Shown: one piece after another, positions 19,768-30,133 of the stretch
Layout: each line of letters starts with the position of its first letter
Numbering within the stretch: the first letter of the stretch is position 1
Assembly: GCF_009828585.1 (NCBI RefSeq)
Contig: NZ_WSRZ01000001.1
Coordinates: 51,382-115,381, forward strand
Origin: Shewanella litoralis
GTDB lineage: Bacteria > Pseudomonadota > Gammaproteobacteria > Enterobacterales > Shewanellaceae
Length of the DNA stretch: 64,000 nt
Direction: 5' to 3'
Made by a program: the position numbers and the translations under genes
The notes under the pieces: model-generated
Told to the model about the DNA's origin: nothing
What the model saw: the letters and a program-made list of their open reading frames with translations, nothing else
The model's database searches: none

Positions 19768-21336
19768 TCACTTGCCCTTGGGGCTATTCAAGAATAACTG
19801 GTAAGCTGGGCTGTGAGTTTCTTCTTGATAGACAAAGTCTAGGTCTGTTAAAAACTGTGCAAAAGCGACATCGTCCGTTGCTGGCACTTCAAAACCCGCC
19901 AGCACACGGCCAAATGCCGCGCCATGGTTACGGTAATGAAATAAGCTGATATTCCACTTACTTTGCAAGGTGGTTAAAAACTTCAACAATGCCCCTGGAT
20001 GCTCAGGAAATTCAAAACTAAATAAGCGCTCTTCTAACGGCTCAAGTGGATGCCCACCGACCATATAGCGAACATGTAATTTAGCGGTTTCATCTTGAGA
20101 TAAATCTTGTACTTCAAAGCCTTCTAACTCAAGTTTAGCAATAATCTCAGCCAGCTCTACCTGGCCACCGGTTAAACGAATGCCGGCGAACACCACCGCC
20201 ATATCACGGCTGCTAAACCGGTAGTTAAATTCGGTCATTGGGCGCTTTTCTAGTAGCTCACAAAAGCGTAAAAAACTGCCTGGTTTTTCAGGCACTTTTA
20301 CCGCTAATACCGCTTCTTTTTGCTCACCAAGTTCACAGCGCTCTGACACATATCGTAAACTGTGGAAGTTAACATTAGCCCCGCTCAAAATAGCGGCTGC
20401 CTTCTTAGGCGCGTCGCTATTGTTGCCATGCAAGCTCATATACTTTTTAAGGCCTGCAATTGACAATGCACCAGCGGGCTCCGCTATCGCGCGGGTATCT
20501 TCAAAAATATCTTTCACTGCAGCGCAGATTTCATCTGAGGTCACAGTCACGACTTCGTCGACATATTCACGCGCAAGCCTAAAAGGCTCTGTGCCGATAC
20601 GTTTAACCGCGACACCATCGGCAAATAAGCCCACTTGAGCTAACGTCACTGGCTCATCTGCTTCTAACGCCGCTTTTAAACATGCGGCATCTTCTGGCTC
20701 AACGCCAATAATTTTGACTTGTGGCATAACCGCTTTGTAATAGGCCGCTATGCCTGCAATCAGCCCGCCACCGCCCACCGGTACAAATACCACTTCAATG
20801 TCACGTTGTTGTTGTACCATCTCTTGGGCAATAGTACCTTGACCGGCAATAACCGCTTCATCGTCAAATGGGGCGATATAGACGCGTCCTTCGGTTGCCG
20901 ATAGGTTTTTAGCGTAATCATTTGCTTGGTCAAAGGCCTGGCCATGCAGCACCACATTGCCACCAAGGCGACGCACCGCATCAATTTTAATGTCGGGTGT
21001 GGTACTTGGCATTACAATCACAGCATCAATACCGCGGCTTGCTGCCGACATTGCCACACCTTGAGCATGATTACCCGCAGAGGCACACACCACGCCTTTA
21101 TCGCATTCTTCTTGCGTGAGTGCAGCAATACGATTGTATGCTCCGCGCAATTTAAATGAATGCACAGGCTGCATGTCTTCACGTTTTAAATACACCTGAC
21201 AACCAAAGCGAGCGGATAGCTTATTCATGCTCGACAGCGGCGTCACTTTAGCGACATCGTATACAGACGACAGCAAAATTTTCTGTAAATAATAATGCGC
21301 TAGGTCTAATTGAGTTTGAGACGCCAAAGCCAACAT
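19768..21336 (-). CDS. ilvA: Biosynthetic threonine ammonia-lyase IlvA
   Basis: Converts threonine to 2-oxobutanoate, the first committed step to isoleucine. It has 522 aa: an N-terminal PLP catalytic domain (about 15-330) with the Lys motif HSFKLRGAYN and the glycine loop PVGGGGLIAG, and two C-terminal ACT-like regulatory domains (about 335-420 and 430-515) for isoleucine/valine control. The ATG at 21336 follows a GGAGG box and lies one base past the ilvD stop; a longer frame into ilvD is less likely. Last gene of the ilvLGMDA operon. Confidence 0.96.
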   Translation of the reverse strand: MLALASQTQLDLAHYYLQKILLSSVYDVAKVTPLSSMNKLSARFGCQVYLKREDMQPVHSFKLRGAYNRIAALTQEECDKGVVCASAGNHAQGVAMSAASRGIDAVIVMPSTTPDIKIDAVRRLGGNVVLHGQAFDQANDYAKNLSATEGRVYIAPFDDEAVIAGQGTIAQEMVQQQRDIEVVFVPVGGGGLIAGIAAYYKAVMPQVKIIGVEPEDAACLKAALEADEPVTLAQVGLFADGVAVKRIGTEPFRLAREYVDEVVTVTSDEICAAVKDIFEDTRAIAEPAGALSIAGLKKYMSLHGNNSDAPKKAAAILSGANVNFHSLRYVSERCELGEQKEAVLAVKVPEKPGSFLRFCELLEKRPMTEFNYRFSSRDMAVVFAGIRLTGGQVELAEIIAKLELEGFEVQDLSQDETAKLHVRYMVGGHPLEPLEERLFSFEFPEHPGALLKFLTTLQSKWNISLFHYRNHGAAFGRVLAGFEVPATDDVAFAQFLTDLDFVYQEETHSPAYQLFLNSPKGK

Positions 21337-21337
21337 G

Positions 21338-23197
21338 TTACCCCTCCAGTTTGGTGCGATCGCGTACGGCACCTTTATCAGCACTGGTTGCTAATAACGC
21401 ATAGGCTTTTAACGCTAATGACACATAACGTTCACGCGCGACAGGCTTCCAACCTAATGGACCTTTAGCGTCCATTGCGTCACGACGACGCGCTAACTCA
21501 TCATCACTCACATTTAATTGAATGCCACGATTTGGAATGTCGATGGAAATTTGATCGCCATTTTCAATTAGGGCAATCGTGCCACCTGATGCGGCCTCTG
21601 GAGACACATGGCCAATAGACAGACCAGAGGTACCACCAGAAAAACGGCCGTCAGTGATCAACGCACATTTAGTCCCAAGCCCACGAGATTTAAGGTAAGT
21701 GGTTGGGTATAGCATTTCTTGCATACCTGGGCCGCCTTTTGGGCCTTCGTAACGGATCACCACCACATCGCCTTCAACGACTTCACCACCTAAAATACCT
21801 GCAACCGCATCATCCTGGCTTTCATACACACGGGCGCTGCCAACAAAGGTTAAATTAGACTCATCTACCCCTGCCGTTTTAACAATACAACCATCAACTG
21901 CCACATTACCCGCAAGCACTGCTAGGCCGCCTTCTTGGCTAAAAGCAAACTCACGTGTACGGATACAACCATTTTCACGGTCGTCATCGACGCTGTCCCA
22001 GCGGCAATCCTGACTAAAGGCTTTTTGAGTTGGAATGCCGGCAGGGCCTGCACTAAAAAAGCGGATCACGGCAGGGTCGTTGGTTTGCTTTAAGTCGTAC
22101 TTAGCTAATACGGACTTTAAGTCGCCGCCGTTATCTGCAGCGACATGCGGTACGTCGTTATGCAATAAACCTGCTCTATCTAGCTCGCCTAAGATACCCA
22201 TTACGCCACCCGCACGGTGCACATCTTCCATATGGTATTTAGGTGTTGACGGTGCCACTTTACAAAGGTGCGGCACAATGCGTGACATGCGGTCGATATC
22301 AGCCATGGTAAAGTCAATTTCAGCTTCTTGTGCAGCGGCTAACAAATGCAATACCGTGTTTGATGACCCGCCCATGGCGATGTCTAATGCGGTGGCGTTT
22401 TCGAAGGCCTTAAATGAGGCAATATTACGTGGTAATGCCGTTTCATCATCATGCTTGTAATAACGTTCTGCTAACTTCATTACCCTGCGACCAGCTTCTA
22501 GAAACAGTTCGCGACGATCAGCATGAGTTGCCAGCATTGACCCATTACCCGGTAATGATAATCCTAGCGCTTCGGTTAAACAGTTCATTGAGTTAGCGGT
22601 AAACATGCCTGAGCACGAACCACACGTTGGGCAAGCACTTCGTTCAATCTGCTTACTGTCTTCGTCACTCACATTGGTGTCGGCACCGGCTACCATGGCA
22701 TCGACCAAATCAAGCTTAATGATTTGGTTCGACAGCTTGGTTTTACCCGCTTCCATTGGTCCGCCAGACACAAACACTACGGGAATATTTAACCGTAGCG
22801 CCGCCATTAACATACCTGGGGTGATTTTGTCGCAGTTTGAAATACACACTAACGCATCGGCACAGTGTGCGTTAACCATATACTCAACACTGTCGGCAAT
22901 AAGCTCACGAGAAGGCAAACTGTAAAGCATGCCGCCGTGCCCCATGGCAATACCGTCGTCAACGGCGATGGTGTTAAACTCTTTAGCAATACCGCCCACT
23001 TCTTCAATGGCACTCGCCACTAACGCGCCCATGTCTTTTAAATGCACATGGCCTGGTACAAATTGAGTAAATGAGTTGGCAATCGCAATAATTGGCTTAC
23101 CAAAATCGGTTTCTTTTACGCCAGTGGCACGCCATAGTGCGCGGGCGCCTGCCATGTTGCGGCCTTCGGTACTGGTTGCTGAACGTAATTTTGGCAT
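21338..23197 (-). CDS. ilvD: Dihydroxy-acid dehydratase IlvD
   Basis: Iron-sulfur enzyme that dehydrates 2,3-dihydroxy acids to the oxo acids of valine and isoleucine. The length of 619 aa matches the long gammaproteobacterial form. Conserved cluster Cys motifs [12 protein letters not shown] and [18 protein letters not shown] are present, as is the Ser/Gly-rich [21 protein letters not shown] segment. An AAGGA box precedes the ATG. It lies between ilvM and ilvA. Confidence 0.97.
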   Translation of the reverse strand: MPKLRSATSTEGRNMAGARALWRATGVKETDFGKPIIAIANSFTQFVPGHVHLKDMGALVASAIEEVGGIAKEFNTIAVDDGIAMGHGGMLYSLPSRELIADSVEYMVNAHCADALVCISNCDKITPGMLMAALRLNIPVVFVSGGPMEAGKTKLSNQIIKLDLVDAMVAGADTNVSDEDSKQIERSACPTCGSCSGMFTANSMNCLTEALGLSLPGNGSMLATHADRRELFLEAGRRVMKLAERYYKHDDETALPRNIASFKAFENATALDIAMGGSSNTVLHLLAAAQEAEIDFTMADIDRMSRIVPHLCKVAPSTPKYHMEDVHRAGGVMGILGELDRAGLLHNDVPHVAADNGGDLKSVLAKYDLKQTNDPAVIRFFSAGPAGIPTQKAFSQDCRWDSVDDDRENGCIRTREFAFSQEGGLAVLAGNVAVDGCIVKTAGVDESNLTFVGSARVYESQDDAVAGILGGEVVEGDVVVIRYEGPKGGPGMQEMLYPTTYLKSRGLGTKCALITDGRFSGGTSGLSIGHVSPEAASGGTIALIENGDQISIDIPNRGIQLNVSDDELARRRDAMDAKGPLGWKPVARERYVSLALKAYALLATSADKGAVRDRTKLEG

Positions 23198-23277
23198 TGC
23201 AAATATCCTTGTGTAATGTGGTGCGCGTTACTTATTTAGTCACAAATAACGCTCTAAAAATAATGTCTATCGAAAGC

Positions 23278-23535
23278 TTAACTGTTTGCCGCTTGTCCAA
23301 GAGACAACGCTGGCATCACTTTGCAATGCGTTACATCAATGAGCTTATCTAATTGGGTGCTTAACAGCTCAATAGCACGTTCTGCTTCAACCCATAAATC
23401 AACTGCCATACTCGCATCATCATTAATGCTGACCTGCATTTGGGTCACTTTAAATCCACGATGGCGAGTGACACGCAACACACGTTCTAGCACTTCTGGA
23501 CGTTGTTGAACGGTTATTTCAAGATTATGCATCAT
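23278..23535 (-). CDS. ilvM: Acetolactate synthase II small subunit IlvM
   Basis: Regulatory ACT-domain subunit of 85 aa, the short IlvM type rather than the longer IlvN/IlvH type. [20 protein letters not shown] is the typical ACT start. Its ATG overlaps the ilvG stop by 4 bases (ATGA), so the two subunits are translationally coupled. Confidence 0.93.
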   Translation of the reverse strand: MMHNLEITVQQRPEVLERVLRVTRHRGFKVTQMQVSINDDASMAVDLWVEAERAIELLSTQLDKLIDVTHCKVMPALSLGQAANS

Positions 23536-25199
23536 GTTTGCTTCTCCATTTGATCCATCATGTCACTGTTACTTGCTCCGGGTGGGACTAATGGCCAAAC
23601 GTTAAACGCATCATCAATCGCGACGTGCAACATGTAAGGTCCACTGCTATTAAGCATTTCATCTAATGCTTGCTCTACTTGATCTGCATGATTAATGGTG
23701 CGGCCAGGAATATCAAAAGCCGATGCCATTAACACAAAGTTGGGGTTATCAGATAAGTCCGTTTCGCTGTAGCGTTCTTCAAAAAACAACTGCTGCCATT
23801 GCTTGACCATGCCTAATTTTTGATTATCTATCAGTAAAATTTTAACCGGCAGCTTACGACGTTTAATGGTAGTCAATTCCTGGACATTCATCATAAATGA
23901 GCCATCACCGGATACTGTGACCACGGTAGCATCTGGGCGAGCCACTTGAGCGCCAATGGCCGCAGGTAAACCAAATCCCATAGTGCCAAGGCCTGCACTC
24001 GATAAATGGTCTTCAGGACGACGAAACCACATATGTTGTGCGACCCACATTTGGTGCTGACCAACATCACACGCGACCACGCTGTCTTCAGGTAACTTAT
24101 TCGCTAAGCGGCGCAACATCGCTGGTGCATAAATTAAATCGCCAGGGTGTTGGTAATTCCATTGATGCTTACGAGATAAATCTTCAACCTCGGCTTGCCA
24201 TTGGCTAATGGCCATTTTGCCTTTAACCGCGTCTGTTAACGCGGGCAATACTTGACGAAGCTCAGCGGCGATAGCCACATCTGGCTGGCGTAATTTGCCT
24301 AACTCAGCTGCATCGATATCAAGATGCAATACCTTGGCATTACTGGCAAAGCTGGCTAATCGCCCGGTAACACGGTCATCAAAACGCGCACCGACAACGA
24401 TTAATAAGTCACATTCTTGTACGGCTAAGTTAGCGCCTTTACCACCGTGCATACCTAACATGCCTAAATACCCTTTGGTACCATGGGCAATACTGCCTAA
24501 GCCTTTTAAGGTCGCCACTGAAGGAATACCTGTGACATCAATAAACTCGCGTAAATGAGCAACGGCTCCTGCCATACCCACACCACCGCCCACATACAAG
24601 ATGGGCTTATTGGCCTGGGTCAGTAACGCTGCGGCAGCGTCTAGTGCGGTTAATGTTGGGGTGAGTTCGTCGGCAACACTTTGCAGTGGGGTTTTATATT
24701 CAAGCTCAGCAATTTGGATGTCTTTTGGAATATCCACTAACACTGGTCCAGGTCGACCTTCTGCGGCAATTTCAAAGGCGCGGTATAACGTAGGGATTAA
24801 GTCATTGATGTCGGTAACCATAAAACTGTGCTTGGTGCAGGATAAAGACATGCCTAGCACATCGATTTCTTGAAAAGCATCAGTGCCAATGACGCTAGTA
24901 GAAACCTGGCCTGTAATCGCCACCAGTGGAACAGAATCAAGCAAGGCATCGGCTAGCGAGGTAATTAAATTGGTCGCTCCTGGGCCAGAAGTAGCGAAAC
25001 ACACTCCGGTTTTACCACTTGCTCTTGCATAACCTACTGCAGCAAAAGCAGCGCCTTGTTCATGGCGGCTAAGTAAGTGTTCAACAGGGCTGCCATAAAG
25101 GGCATCATAAATAGGCATAATCGCACCACCTGGATACCCAAACACTGTGGTAACACCATGTGCTGCTAGTACTTTGATGACTGCATCCGCGCCGCGCAT
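23532..25199 (-). CDS. ilvG: Acetolactate synthase II large subunit IlvG
   Basis: Thiamine-diphosphate enzyme that makes acetolactate and acetohydroxybutanoate. It has three domains over 555 aa; [15 protein letters not shown] and the catalytic Glu in [11 protein letters not shown] are near the N-terminus, and the ThDP/Mg motif [12 protein letters not shown] is near the C-terminus. The frame is intact, unlike the frameshifted ilvG of E. coli K-12. I prefer the ATG at 25199 (MRGADAVIK, with AGGA 6 bases before). An ATG at 25217 would add six residues. Confidence 0.95.
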   Translation of the reverse strand: MRGADAVIKVLAAHGVTTVFGYPGGAIMPIYDALYGSPVEHLLSRHEQGAAFAAVGYARASGKTGVCFATSGPGATNLITSLADALLDSVPLVAITGQVSTSVIGTDAFQEIDVLGMSLSCTKHSFMVTDINDLIPTLYRAFEIAAEGRPGPVLVDIPKDIQIAELEYKTPLQSVADELTPTLTALDAAAALLTQANKPILYVGGGVGMAGAVAHLREFIDVTGIPSVATLKGLGSIAHGTKGYLGMLGMHGGKGANLAVQECDLLIVVGARFDDRVTGRLASFASNAKVLHLDIDAAELGKLRQPDVAIAAELRQVLPALTDAVKGKMAISQWQAEVEDLSRKHQWNYQHPGDLIYAPAMLRRLANKLPEDSVVACDVGQHQMWVAQHMWFRRPEDHLSSAGLGTMGFGLPAAIGAQVARPDATVVTVSGDGSFMMNVQELTTIKRRKLPVKILLIDNQKLGMVKQWQQLFFEERYSETDLSDNPNFVLMASAFDIPGRTINHADQVEQALDEMLNSSGPYMLHVAIDDAFNVWPLVPPGASNSDMMDQMEKQT

Positions 25200-25306
25200 T
25201 TTCTGTCCTGCTTCCATATTTTCATCTCTACTTCGTCAATGATTATGCTTGCTCTACTGTGTAATTTTTTACTTAACCCGAACTCAGGTTACTTAGCCTA
25301 GAAACT

Positions 25307-25340
25307 AAAAAACCCCCGGTCCTTTCGGAGCGGGGGTTTT
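25307..25340 (-). terminator. ilv attenuator terminator
   Basis: GC-rich stem cccccg...cggggg (25313-25336) with a T-run on the - strand (complement of 25307-25312). It lies between the leader peptide ilvL and ilvG, as expected for transcription attenuation. Confidence 0.9.
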
Positions 25341-25357
25341 TGCTAACTGTGTGACTC

Positions 25358-25453
25358 TTAGGTCAGTCTAGTTGCCAAACGCCACCCCCGCTGTGACTTA
25401 ATAATCACTACGGTAATAATCGCGAGAATGAGCATGGCTGCATGATTTAGCAT
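25358..25453 (-). CDS. ilvL: ilv operon leader peptide IlvL
   Basis: A 31-residue peptide with start MLNHAAMLILAIITVVIIK, so Leu, Ile and Val codons are clustered just before the attenuator stem. The codon run ATT ATT ACC GTA GTG ATT ATT is the control region: a ribosome stalled there would favour the antiterminator. This short gene is below the usual ORF cut-off. A second in-frame ATG (25435) could also serve as start. Confidence 0.88.
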   Translation of the reverse strand: MLNHAAMLILAIITVVIIKSQRGWRLATRLT

Positions 25454-25476
25454 GTTTTAGACAGTATCCTAAGTTT

Positions 25477-25505
25477 CTAATATTTTTTCGTTCGGTTATG
25501 TTCAA
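25477..25505 (-). promoter_or_regulatory. Candidate ilvLGMDA promoter
   Basis: TTGAAC and TATTAG separated by 17 bases on the - strand, 24 bases before the ilvL start codon. The match to the sigma-70 consensus is moderate. Confidence 0.4.
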
Positions 25506-25791
25506 TAAACGTTACGGTATGACTAACAAGTACCATAAAAGATTTACTGAGCACAACTAAAAAATCGTCTATGTAAAAAAAATTCAGCTTCCCTGCCGAG
25601 ACAATGCAAACAACAACAAAAACTTAACTCATGAGTTCGATTAAAAATAATCCTGGAACTCAGTCTAACAATTTGTTTTTTCAGCGGCCCTAACAAGATT
25701 ATAGGGTCGTTTCGATTGATGCCTGTCCGACAACGGAGCGCTATTTTTAGCCAAAAAATCTGAACAGGTACTACATCAATAACTGAGGCTC
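25506..25791. other. Intergenic region between ilvC and the ilvL promoter
   Basis: No gene is seen. An imperfect hairpin at about 25686-25706 (cggcccta / tagggtcg) follows ilvC but has no T-run. The rest is AT-rich leader or promoter DNA. Confidence 0.5.
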
Positions 25792-27273
25792 TTAGCCCGC
25801 TTCAACAATACGCTTCATGTCTGTCATATAACCGCGCAATTCTGCACCGATAAATTCAACATCTGTGTGGCGAATTTGCTCATTCACTTCAATTAAGCGC
25901 TGATTATCAACACCGTTTGAACCACTTGCTAATCCTGCGCCTAAATACTCAGACGACATCGACTTAACGTAATCACGTAGCATGGGTACCGCTGCATGGT
26001 TGAATAAGTAACAACCGTATTCAGCTGTGTCCGAAATAACCACGTTCATTTCGTATAAACGCTTACGAGCAATGGTGTTAGCAATCAATGGCGTTTCGTG
26101 TAGTGACTCATAATAAGCCGACTCTTCAACAATGCCTGCTGCAACCATGGTATCGAATGCTAATTCCACACCGGCTTTGATCATCGCCACTAGGAAAATA
26201 CCTTTGTCGAAATACGTTTGCTCATCAATGTGTTCAGACGTTGTAGGTGCATTTTCAAACGCCGTTTCGTTAGTTTCTGCTCTCCAACGTAACAAGTTAG
26301 CGTCATCGTTAGCCCAGTCTTCCATCATAGTGCGAGAAAACTCACCGCTGATGATGTCATCCATGTGCTTTTCAAATAGCGGCTTAAGGATTTCTTTTAG
26401 CTCTTCGGCCATATCAAACGCTTTAATTTTTGCAGGGTTTGATAAACGGTCCATCATGTTAGTGATGCCGCCGTGCTTAAGTGCTTCGGTAACGGTTTCC
26501 CAACCTTGTTGAATAAGTTTGCCGGCATAACCAGGCTCAACGCCGTCAGCAACCATTTTCTCATAACCTAAGATGGCACCGGTTTGTAACATACCGCATA
26601 GGATTGTTTGCTCGCCCATCAAATCTGACTTAACTTCAGCAACAAACGATGACATCAACACACCGGCACGGTCACCACCAGTTGCACTTGCATAGGCTTT
26701 AGCAATTGCTAAGCCATCGCCTTTTGGATCGTTTTCTGGGTGAACAGCAATCAGTGTTGGTACACCAAAACCACGCTTATATTCTTCACGCACTTCTGTC
26801 GCTGGGCACTTTGGTGCAACCATAATGACAGTAATGTCTGAACGCACTTGCATGCCTTCTTCGACAATGTTGAAACCATGCGAATACGCTAGCGTAGAAC
26901 CTTGTTTCATTAACGGCATAACCGCATTAACAACATTGGTGTGCTGCTTATCTGGCGTTAAGTTAAGCACTAAGTCAGCGGCCGGTACTAGCTCTTCAAA
27001 TGTACCCACTTTGAAGCCGTTATCGGTCGCTTTTTGCCAAGAGGCACGTTTTTCTGTAATGGCTTGTGGGCGTAGGGCAAAAGAAATGTTTAGGCCCGAG
27101 TCACGCATGTTCAAACCCTGGTTAAGGCCTTGTGCGCCACAACCTAAAATAACAATATTCCAATCTTTAATATATTCGCAGCCGTCGCTGAATTCAGTAC
27201 GGTCCATGAAGCGGCATTGTGCTAATTGAGCTAATTGTTGACGTAAATTCAGAGAGTTAAAATAGTTAGCCAT
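25792..27273 (-). CDS. ilvC: Ketol-acid reductoisomerase IlvC (class II)
   Basis: NADPH enzyme that isomerises and reduces acetolactate and acetohydroxybutanoate. Its 493 aa mark the long class II form, close to E. coli IlvC (491). The Rossmann motif [20 protein letters not shown] is at about residue 37. Two knotted helical C-terminal domains hold the Mg-binding acidic residues ([15 protein letters not shown] type). A GGTGGT box precedes the ATG. It is divergent from ilvY and lies directly upstream of the ilvLGMDA unit in the same direction. Confidence 0.97.
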   Translation of the reverse strand: MANYFNSLNLRQQLAQLAQCRFMDRTEFSDGCEYIKDWNIVILGCGAQGLNQGLNMRDSGLNISFALRPQAITEKRASWQKATDNGFKVGTFEELVPAADLVLNLTPDKQHTNVVNAVMPLMKQGSTLAYSHGFNIVEEGMQVRSDITVIMVAPKCPATEVREEYKRGFGVPTLIAVHPENDPKGDGLAIAKAYASATGGDRAGVLMSSFVAEVKSDLMGEQTILCGMLQTGAILGYEKMVADGVEPGYAGKLIQQGWETVTEALKHGGITNMMDRLSNPAKIKAFDMAEELKEILKPLFEKHMDDIISGEFSRTMMEDWANDDANLLRWRAETNETAFENAPTTSEHIDEQTYFDKGIFLVAMIKAGVELAFDTMVAAGIVEESAYYESLHETPLIANTIARKRLYEMNVVISDTAEYGCYLFNHAAVPMLRDYVKSMSSEYLGAGLASGSNGVDNQRLIEVNEQIRHTDVEFIGAELRGYMTDMKRIVEAG

Positions 27274-27394
27274 CTGATACCACCTTTAAAATTTTAATAT
27301 TTGGGACGCAAACTGCGTTTGATGCATACTCAAACTTTGCGATTGAATTGACTATAGCCTATCCATTTGATTGCTTAAAATGATATATTCGGCA

Positions 27395-27423
27395 TGTGAT
27401 GTTGCATAAAATGCAACATCACA
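27395..27423. promoter_or_regulatory. Perfect palindrome in the ilvC-ilvY intergenic region, likely IlvY operator
   Basis: Arms tgtgatgttgcat and atgcaacatcaca are a perfect 13-bp inverted repeat with a 3-base spacer. The central TTGCAT-aaa-ATGCAA fits the LysR-type site pattern. On the - strand the ilvC -10 candidate TATAGT lies about 40 bases downstream, a normal spacing for activation by a LysR protein. Confidence 0.75.
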
Positions 27424-27462
27424 ACTCTGATGAATTTAATCCTCTTTATGGAATCTCTAAGT

Positions 27463-28335
27463 ATGGATATTCGCTCTCTAAAATTGTATTTACATCTGTG
27501 TGATAGCCTGCATTTTGCTAAAACAGCAGAGCAATCTCATGTGAGCCCATCGACGCTGAGCCGTGCATTACAGCGTTTAGAGGATGAAGTCGGCAGTAAA
27601 TTATTTGAACGCGACAATCGTAGCGTCACCATAACGCATGCGGGTTTAGAATTTAGGCGCTTTGCAGAACAAACACTGATGGAGTGGAGCCAACTGCGCA
27701 GCCGACTCGATCCTAATCAACAGTTTTTGCGCGGCAACCTCAACTTATATTGTTCAGTGACCGCAGCTTACAGTCACCTACCAGCATTGCTAGACAGATT
27801 TAGACGCGATCATCCCCATGTGGACATTAAACTCACCACTGGCGACCCAGCCAATGCCGTTTCTCATATTCAAAAAAATCGTGCAGATATTGCCATTATT
27901 GCCCTGCCAGAAGTGTTTCCCGATACGTTGCATTTTACCCCTATCGACAAGGTGCCAATTTCGGTGATCGCACCAACCATGCATTGCCAGGTACAACAAT
28001 GGGTTTCGCAGGGGAACATCGACTGGGCCAAATTACCCTATATCGTCCCCGATCATGGCCCGGGCAGAAAACGCATTGATCAATGGTTTAAACAAATGGG
28101 TATTAAGCCCAATATTTACGCACAGGTGTCTGGCCAGGAAGCGATTGTGTCGATGGTTGCATTAGGCTGTGGCGTGGGTATTAGTCCGGAGGCCGTGATC
28201 CATAACAGTCCTGTACGCGAACGTATTCAAACTTTAGCGTCGCCGGTTGATATTCCTGCATTTGAGTTAGGTTGTTGCTGCAAAGAAAAACGCACTAACG
28301 ATCCTATCATTAGTGCGTTTCTTGAGATCATTTGA
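27463..28335 (+). CDS. ilvY: LysR-family activator IlvY
   Basis: Activator of ilvC that responds to acetolactate or acetohydroxybutanoate. The N-terminal winged helix (about residues 1-65) reads MDIRSLKLYLHLCDSLHF and SPSTLSRALQRLEDEVG. The C-terminal periplasmic-binding-like effector domain runs from about 90 to 285. The start aligns with E. coli IlvY at MDIRSLK. The frame runs back to an ATG at 27430 inside the operator region, which is unlikely to be used. Divergent from ilvC, 189 bases away. Confidence 0.94.
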   Translation: MDIRSLKLYLHLCDSLHFAKTAEQSHVSPSTLSRALQRLEDEVGSKLFERDNRSVTITHAGLEFRRFAEQTLMEWSQLRSRLDPNQQFLRGNLNLYCSVTAAYSHLPALLDRFRRDHPHVDIKLTTGDPANAVSHIQKNRADIAIIALPEVFPDTLHFTPIDKVPISVIAPTMHCQVQQWVSQGNIDWAKLPYIVPDHGPGRKRIDQWFKQMGIKPNIYAQVSGQEAIVSMVALGCGVGISPEAVIHNSPVRERIQTLASPVDIPAFELGCCCKEKRTNDPIISAFLEII

Positions 28336-28372
28336 AGCAGCGGTTTTACTCAGCCACCACTTTCAACAATGT

Positions 28373-29680
28373 TTATGGCATCGGTGGTGCATCGTTTTCT
28401 AAACGGGTCACCAATAGTTGGTCGACCTTGTACGAGTCGATGTCGACCACCTCAAACTTATAGCCGGCATAATTAACAAAATCTGTGCGCTTAGGGATTT
28501 TACGCAGCATATACATCATAAAACCAGCGATGGTTTCGTAGTTTTGATTATGGGGAAATTCTTCAATTTGAAACGCTCGCATAACGTCGGTAATCGGTGT
28601 CACCCCATCGACTAACCAGGAGTTGCCATCACGGGCAACAATTTGCTCTTCACTTTCATGCAGTGACCACGCCCCCATAACCGCACTTTGTAAATCGTTA
28701 GTCGTCACAATCCCCACCACTAACGCATATTCGTTCATCACAACCGCAAAGTCTGCGCGATTATTTTTAAAGTATTCCATCGATTCAGACAAGGTTAACG
28801 TATCAGGAATAATTAAGCAGTTATGTACCAGGGTGCTGCCTTTAAGGGTAATGTGCTCACCATTAATCACCCGGATCAGCAACTCTTTAGCATCAACAAA
28901 GCCTTTGATCATATCTAACTGACCATCACAGACTAAAAATTTATTATGCGGGTTTTTAGCAATTTTTTGCTTGATGTCTTCTTCGGTGTCTTGCAGTAAA
29001 AAATACACCAGGCTTTCACGTGCGGTCATGGCCGATGTCACCGACACCGACTGCATTTCAAACACATTTTCCATCATTTGTTGCTCGCCTTTGTCCATCA
29101 TGCCAGCTTCAGTGCCCGCACTCATCATGGCGTATATATCATCGTGGGTAATCTGGTCATTACGCGCGGTAGGCACTTGTAACAGCTTAAATATCGCATT
29201 TGCTAAACCGTTAAAAATCCACACAAACGGTTTTAGTACCGTAATACAAAATACAATTGGCATCACAAACGTCACTGCCACTTGTTCTGGGATCACCATC
29301 GCAATGCGCTTTGGCATTAGGTCAGCAAATAAAATAAATAATGATGTTACGGTGATAAAAGAACACGCAAAGCTCAATTGTAAGCCCCACTCGTCACCTA
29401 ATATGGGTATTAATAATTGCTCGAAGTACGGACGAAATGCCGACTCACCGACAATACCGCCCATAATGGCAACGGCGTTTAAGCCAATTTGCACCACAGT
29501 AAAAAAGCTCCCCGGATGAGCTTGTAACTTAAGTACCTTTTTTGCCCGTACATCGCCTTCATCCGCCATGGTTTGCAAACGTATTTTACGTGATGCAGCC
29601 AAGGCTATTTCGGACATCGAAAAAAAACAACTTATGCCAATGAGGCACAATATAATCAAGAAACTATCAGTAATAGTCAT
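28373..29680 (-). CDS. CNNM/CorC-type membrane protein (DUF21-CBS-CorC_HlyC), PaeA/YtfL family
   Basis: Inner-membrane protein of 435 aa. A DUF21 (CNNM) membrane domain with four hydrophobic segments (about 5-30, 60-80, 95-120, 130-160) is followed by a CBS pair (about 210-335) and a C-terminal CorC_HlyC domain (about 345-430). Members are linked to polyamine (PaeA/YtfL) or magnesium efflux; the substrate here cannot be read from sequence. It is convergent with ilvY. Confidence 0.85.
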   Translation of the reverse strand: MTITDSFLIILCLIGISCFFSMSEIALAASRKIRLQTMADEGDVRAKKVLKLQAHPGSFFTVVQIGLNAVAIMGGIVGESAFRPYFEQLLIPILGDEWGLQLSFACSFITVTSLFILFADLMPKRIAMVIPEQVAVTFVMPIVFCITVLKPFVWIFNGLANAIFKLLQVPTARNDQITHDDIYAMMSAGTEAGMMDKGEQQMMENVFEMQSVSVTSAMTARESLVYFLLQDTEEDIKQKIAKNPHNKFLVCDGQLDMIKGFVDAKELLIRVINGEHITLKGSTLVHNCLIIPDTLTLSESMEYFKNNRADFAVVMNEYALVVGIVTTNDLQSAVMGAWSLHESEEQIVARDGNSWLVDGVTPITDVMRAFQIEEFPHNQNYETIAGFMMYMLRKIPKRTDFVNYAGYKFEVVDIDSYKVDQLLVTRLENDAPPMP

Positions 29681-30133
29681 ACATTCTCTTTAGCTTAGGC
29701 ACTGAGCACTAAGTCATAATGGGGTAGCGATTTTCGCTCATAAAGCAGTTAACTTTGTTGGATAACAAAGGGACAAAAATTCGGTTTGGGCCATTTGGGG
29801 ATGATTTCATGACGAAAATGCCAGGAGGGTGACATCGAGGCTATCAATCAAGATTAGGTCATCATCGCTTGCTATTTTCTACAGTAAAATAGCTGTTTTA
29901 TTGAAAAAGTGACCCGCAATGCTGGCGTTGAATCATCAAGTTATGACCGTGTTTAAACGCGCGCGTATTCTACTCAAAAGCCAACAAGATAACCAAGGTT
30001 TAGTTAACATAATTGATTATATTTTGTCTTCTTATACCGACAGGCTCGCCATAAAATCAGCAAAAACAGCCAGCGCTGCTAGACTGTACACATCCCTCCA
30101 TTTGTATATTATTCAAACAAAAGGACTTTGTTT
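29681..30133. other. Intergenic region without a supported gene
   Basis: About 450 bases between two divergent genes. A small hairpin (gctatttt / aaaatagc, about 29871-29893) is visible. A 74-codon frame at 29919-30143 has no ribosome site and runs into the next gene, so I do not call it. Confidence 0.5.
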
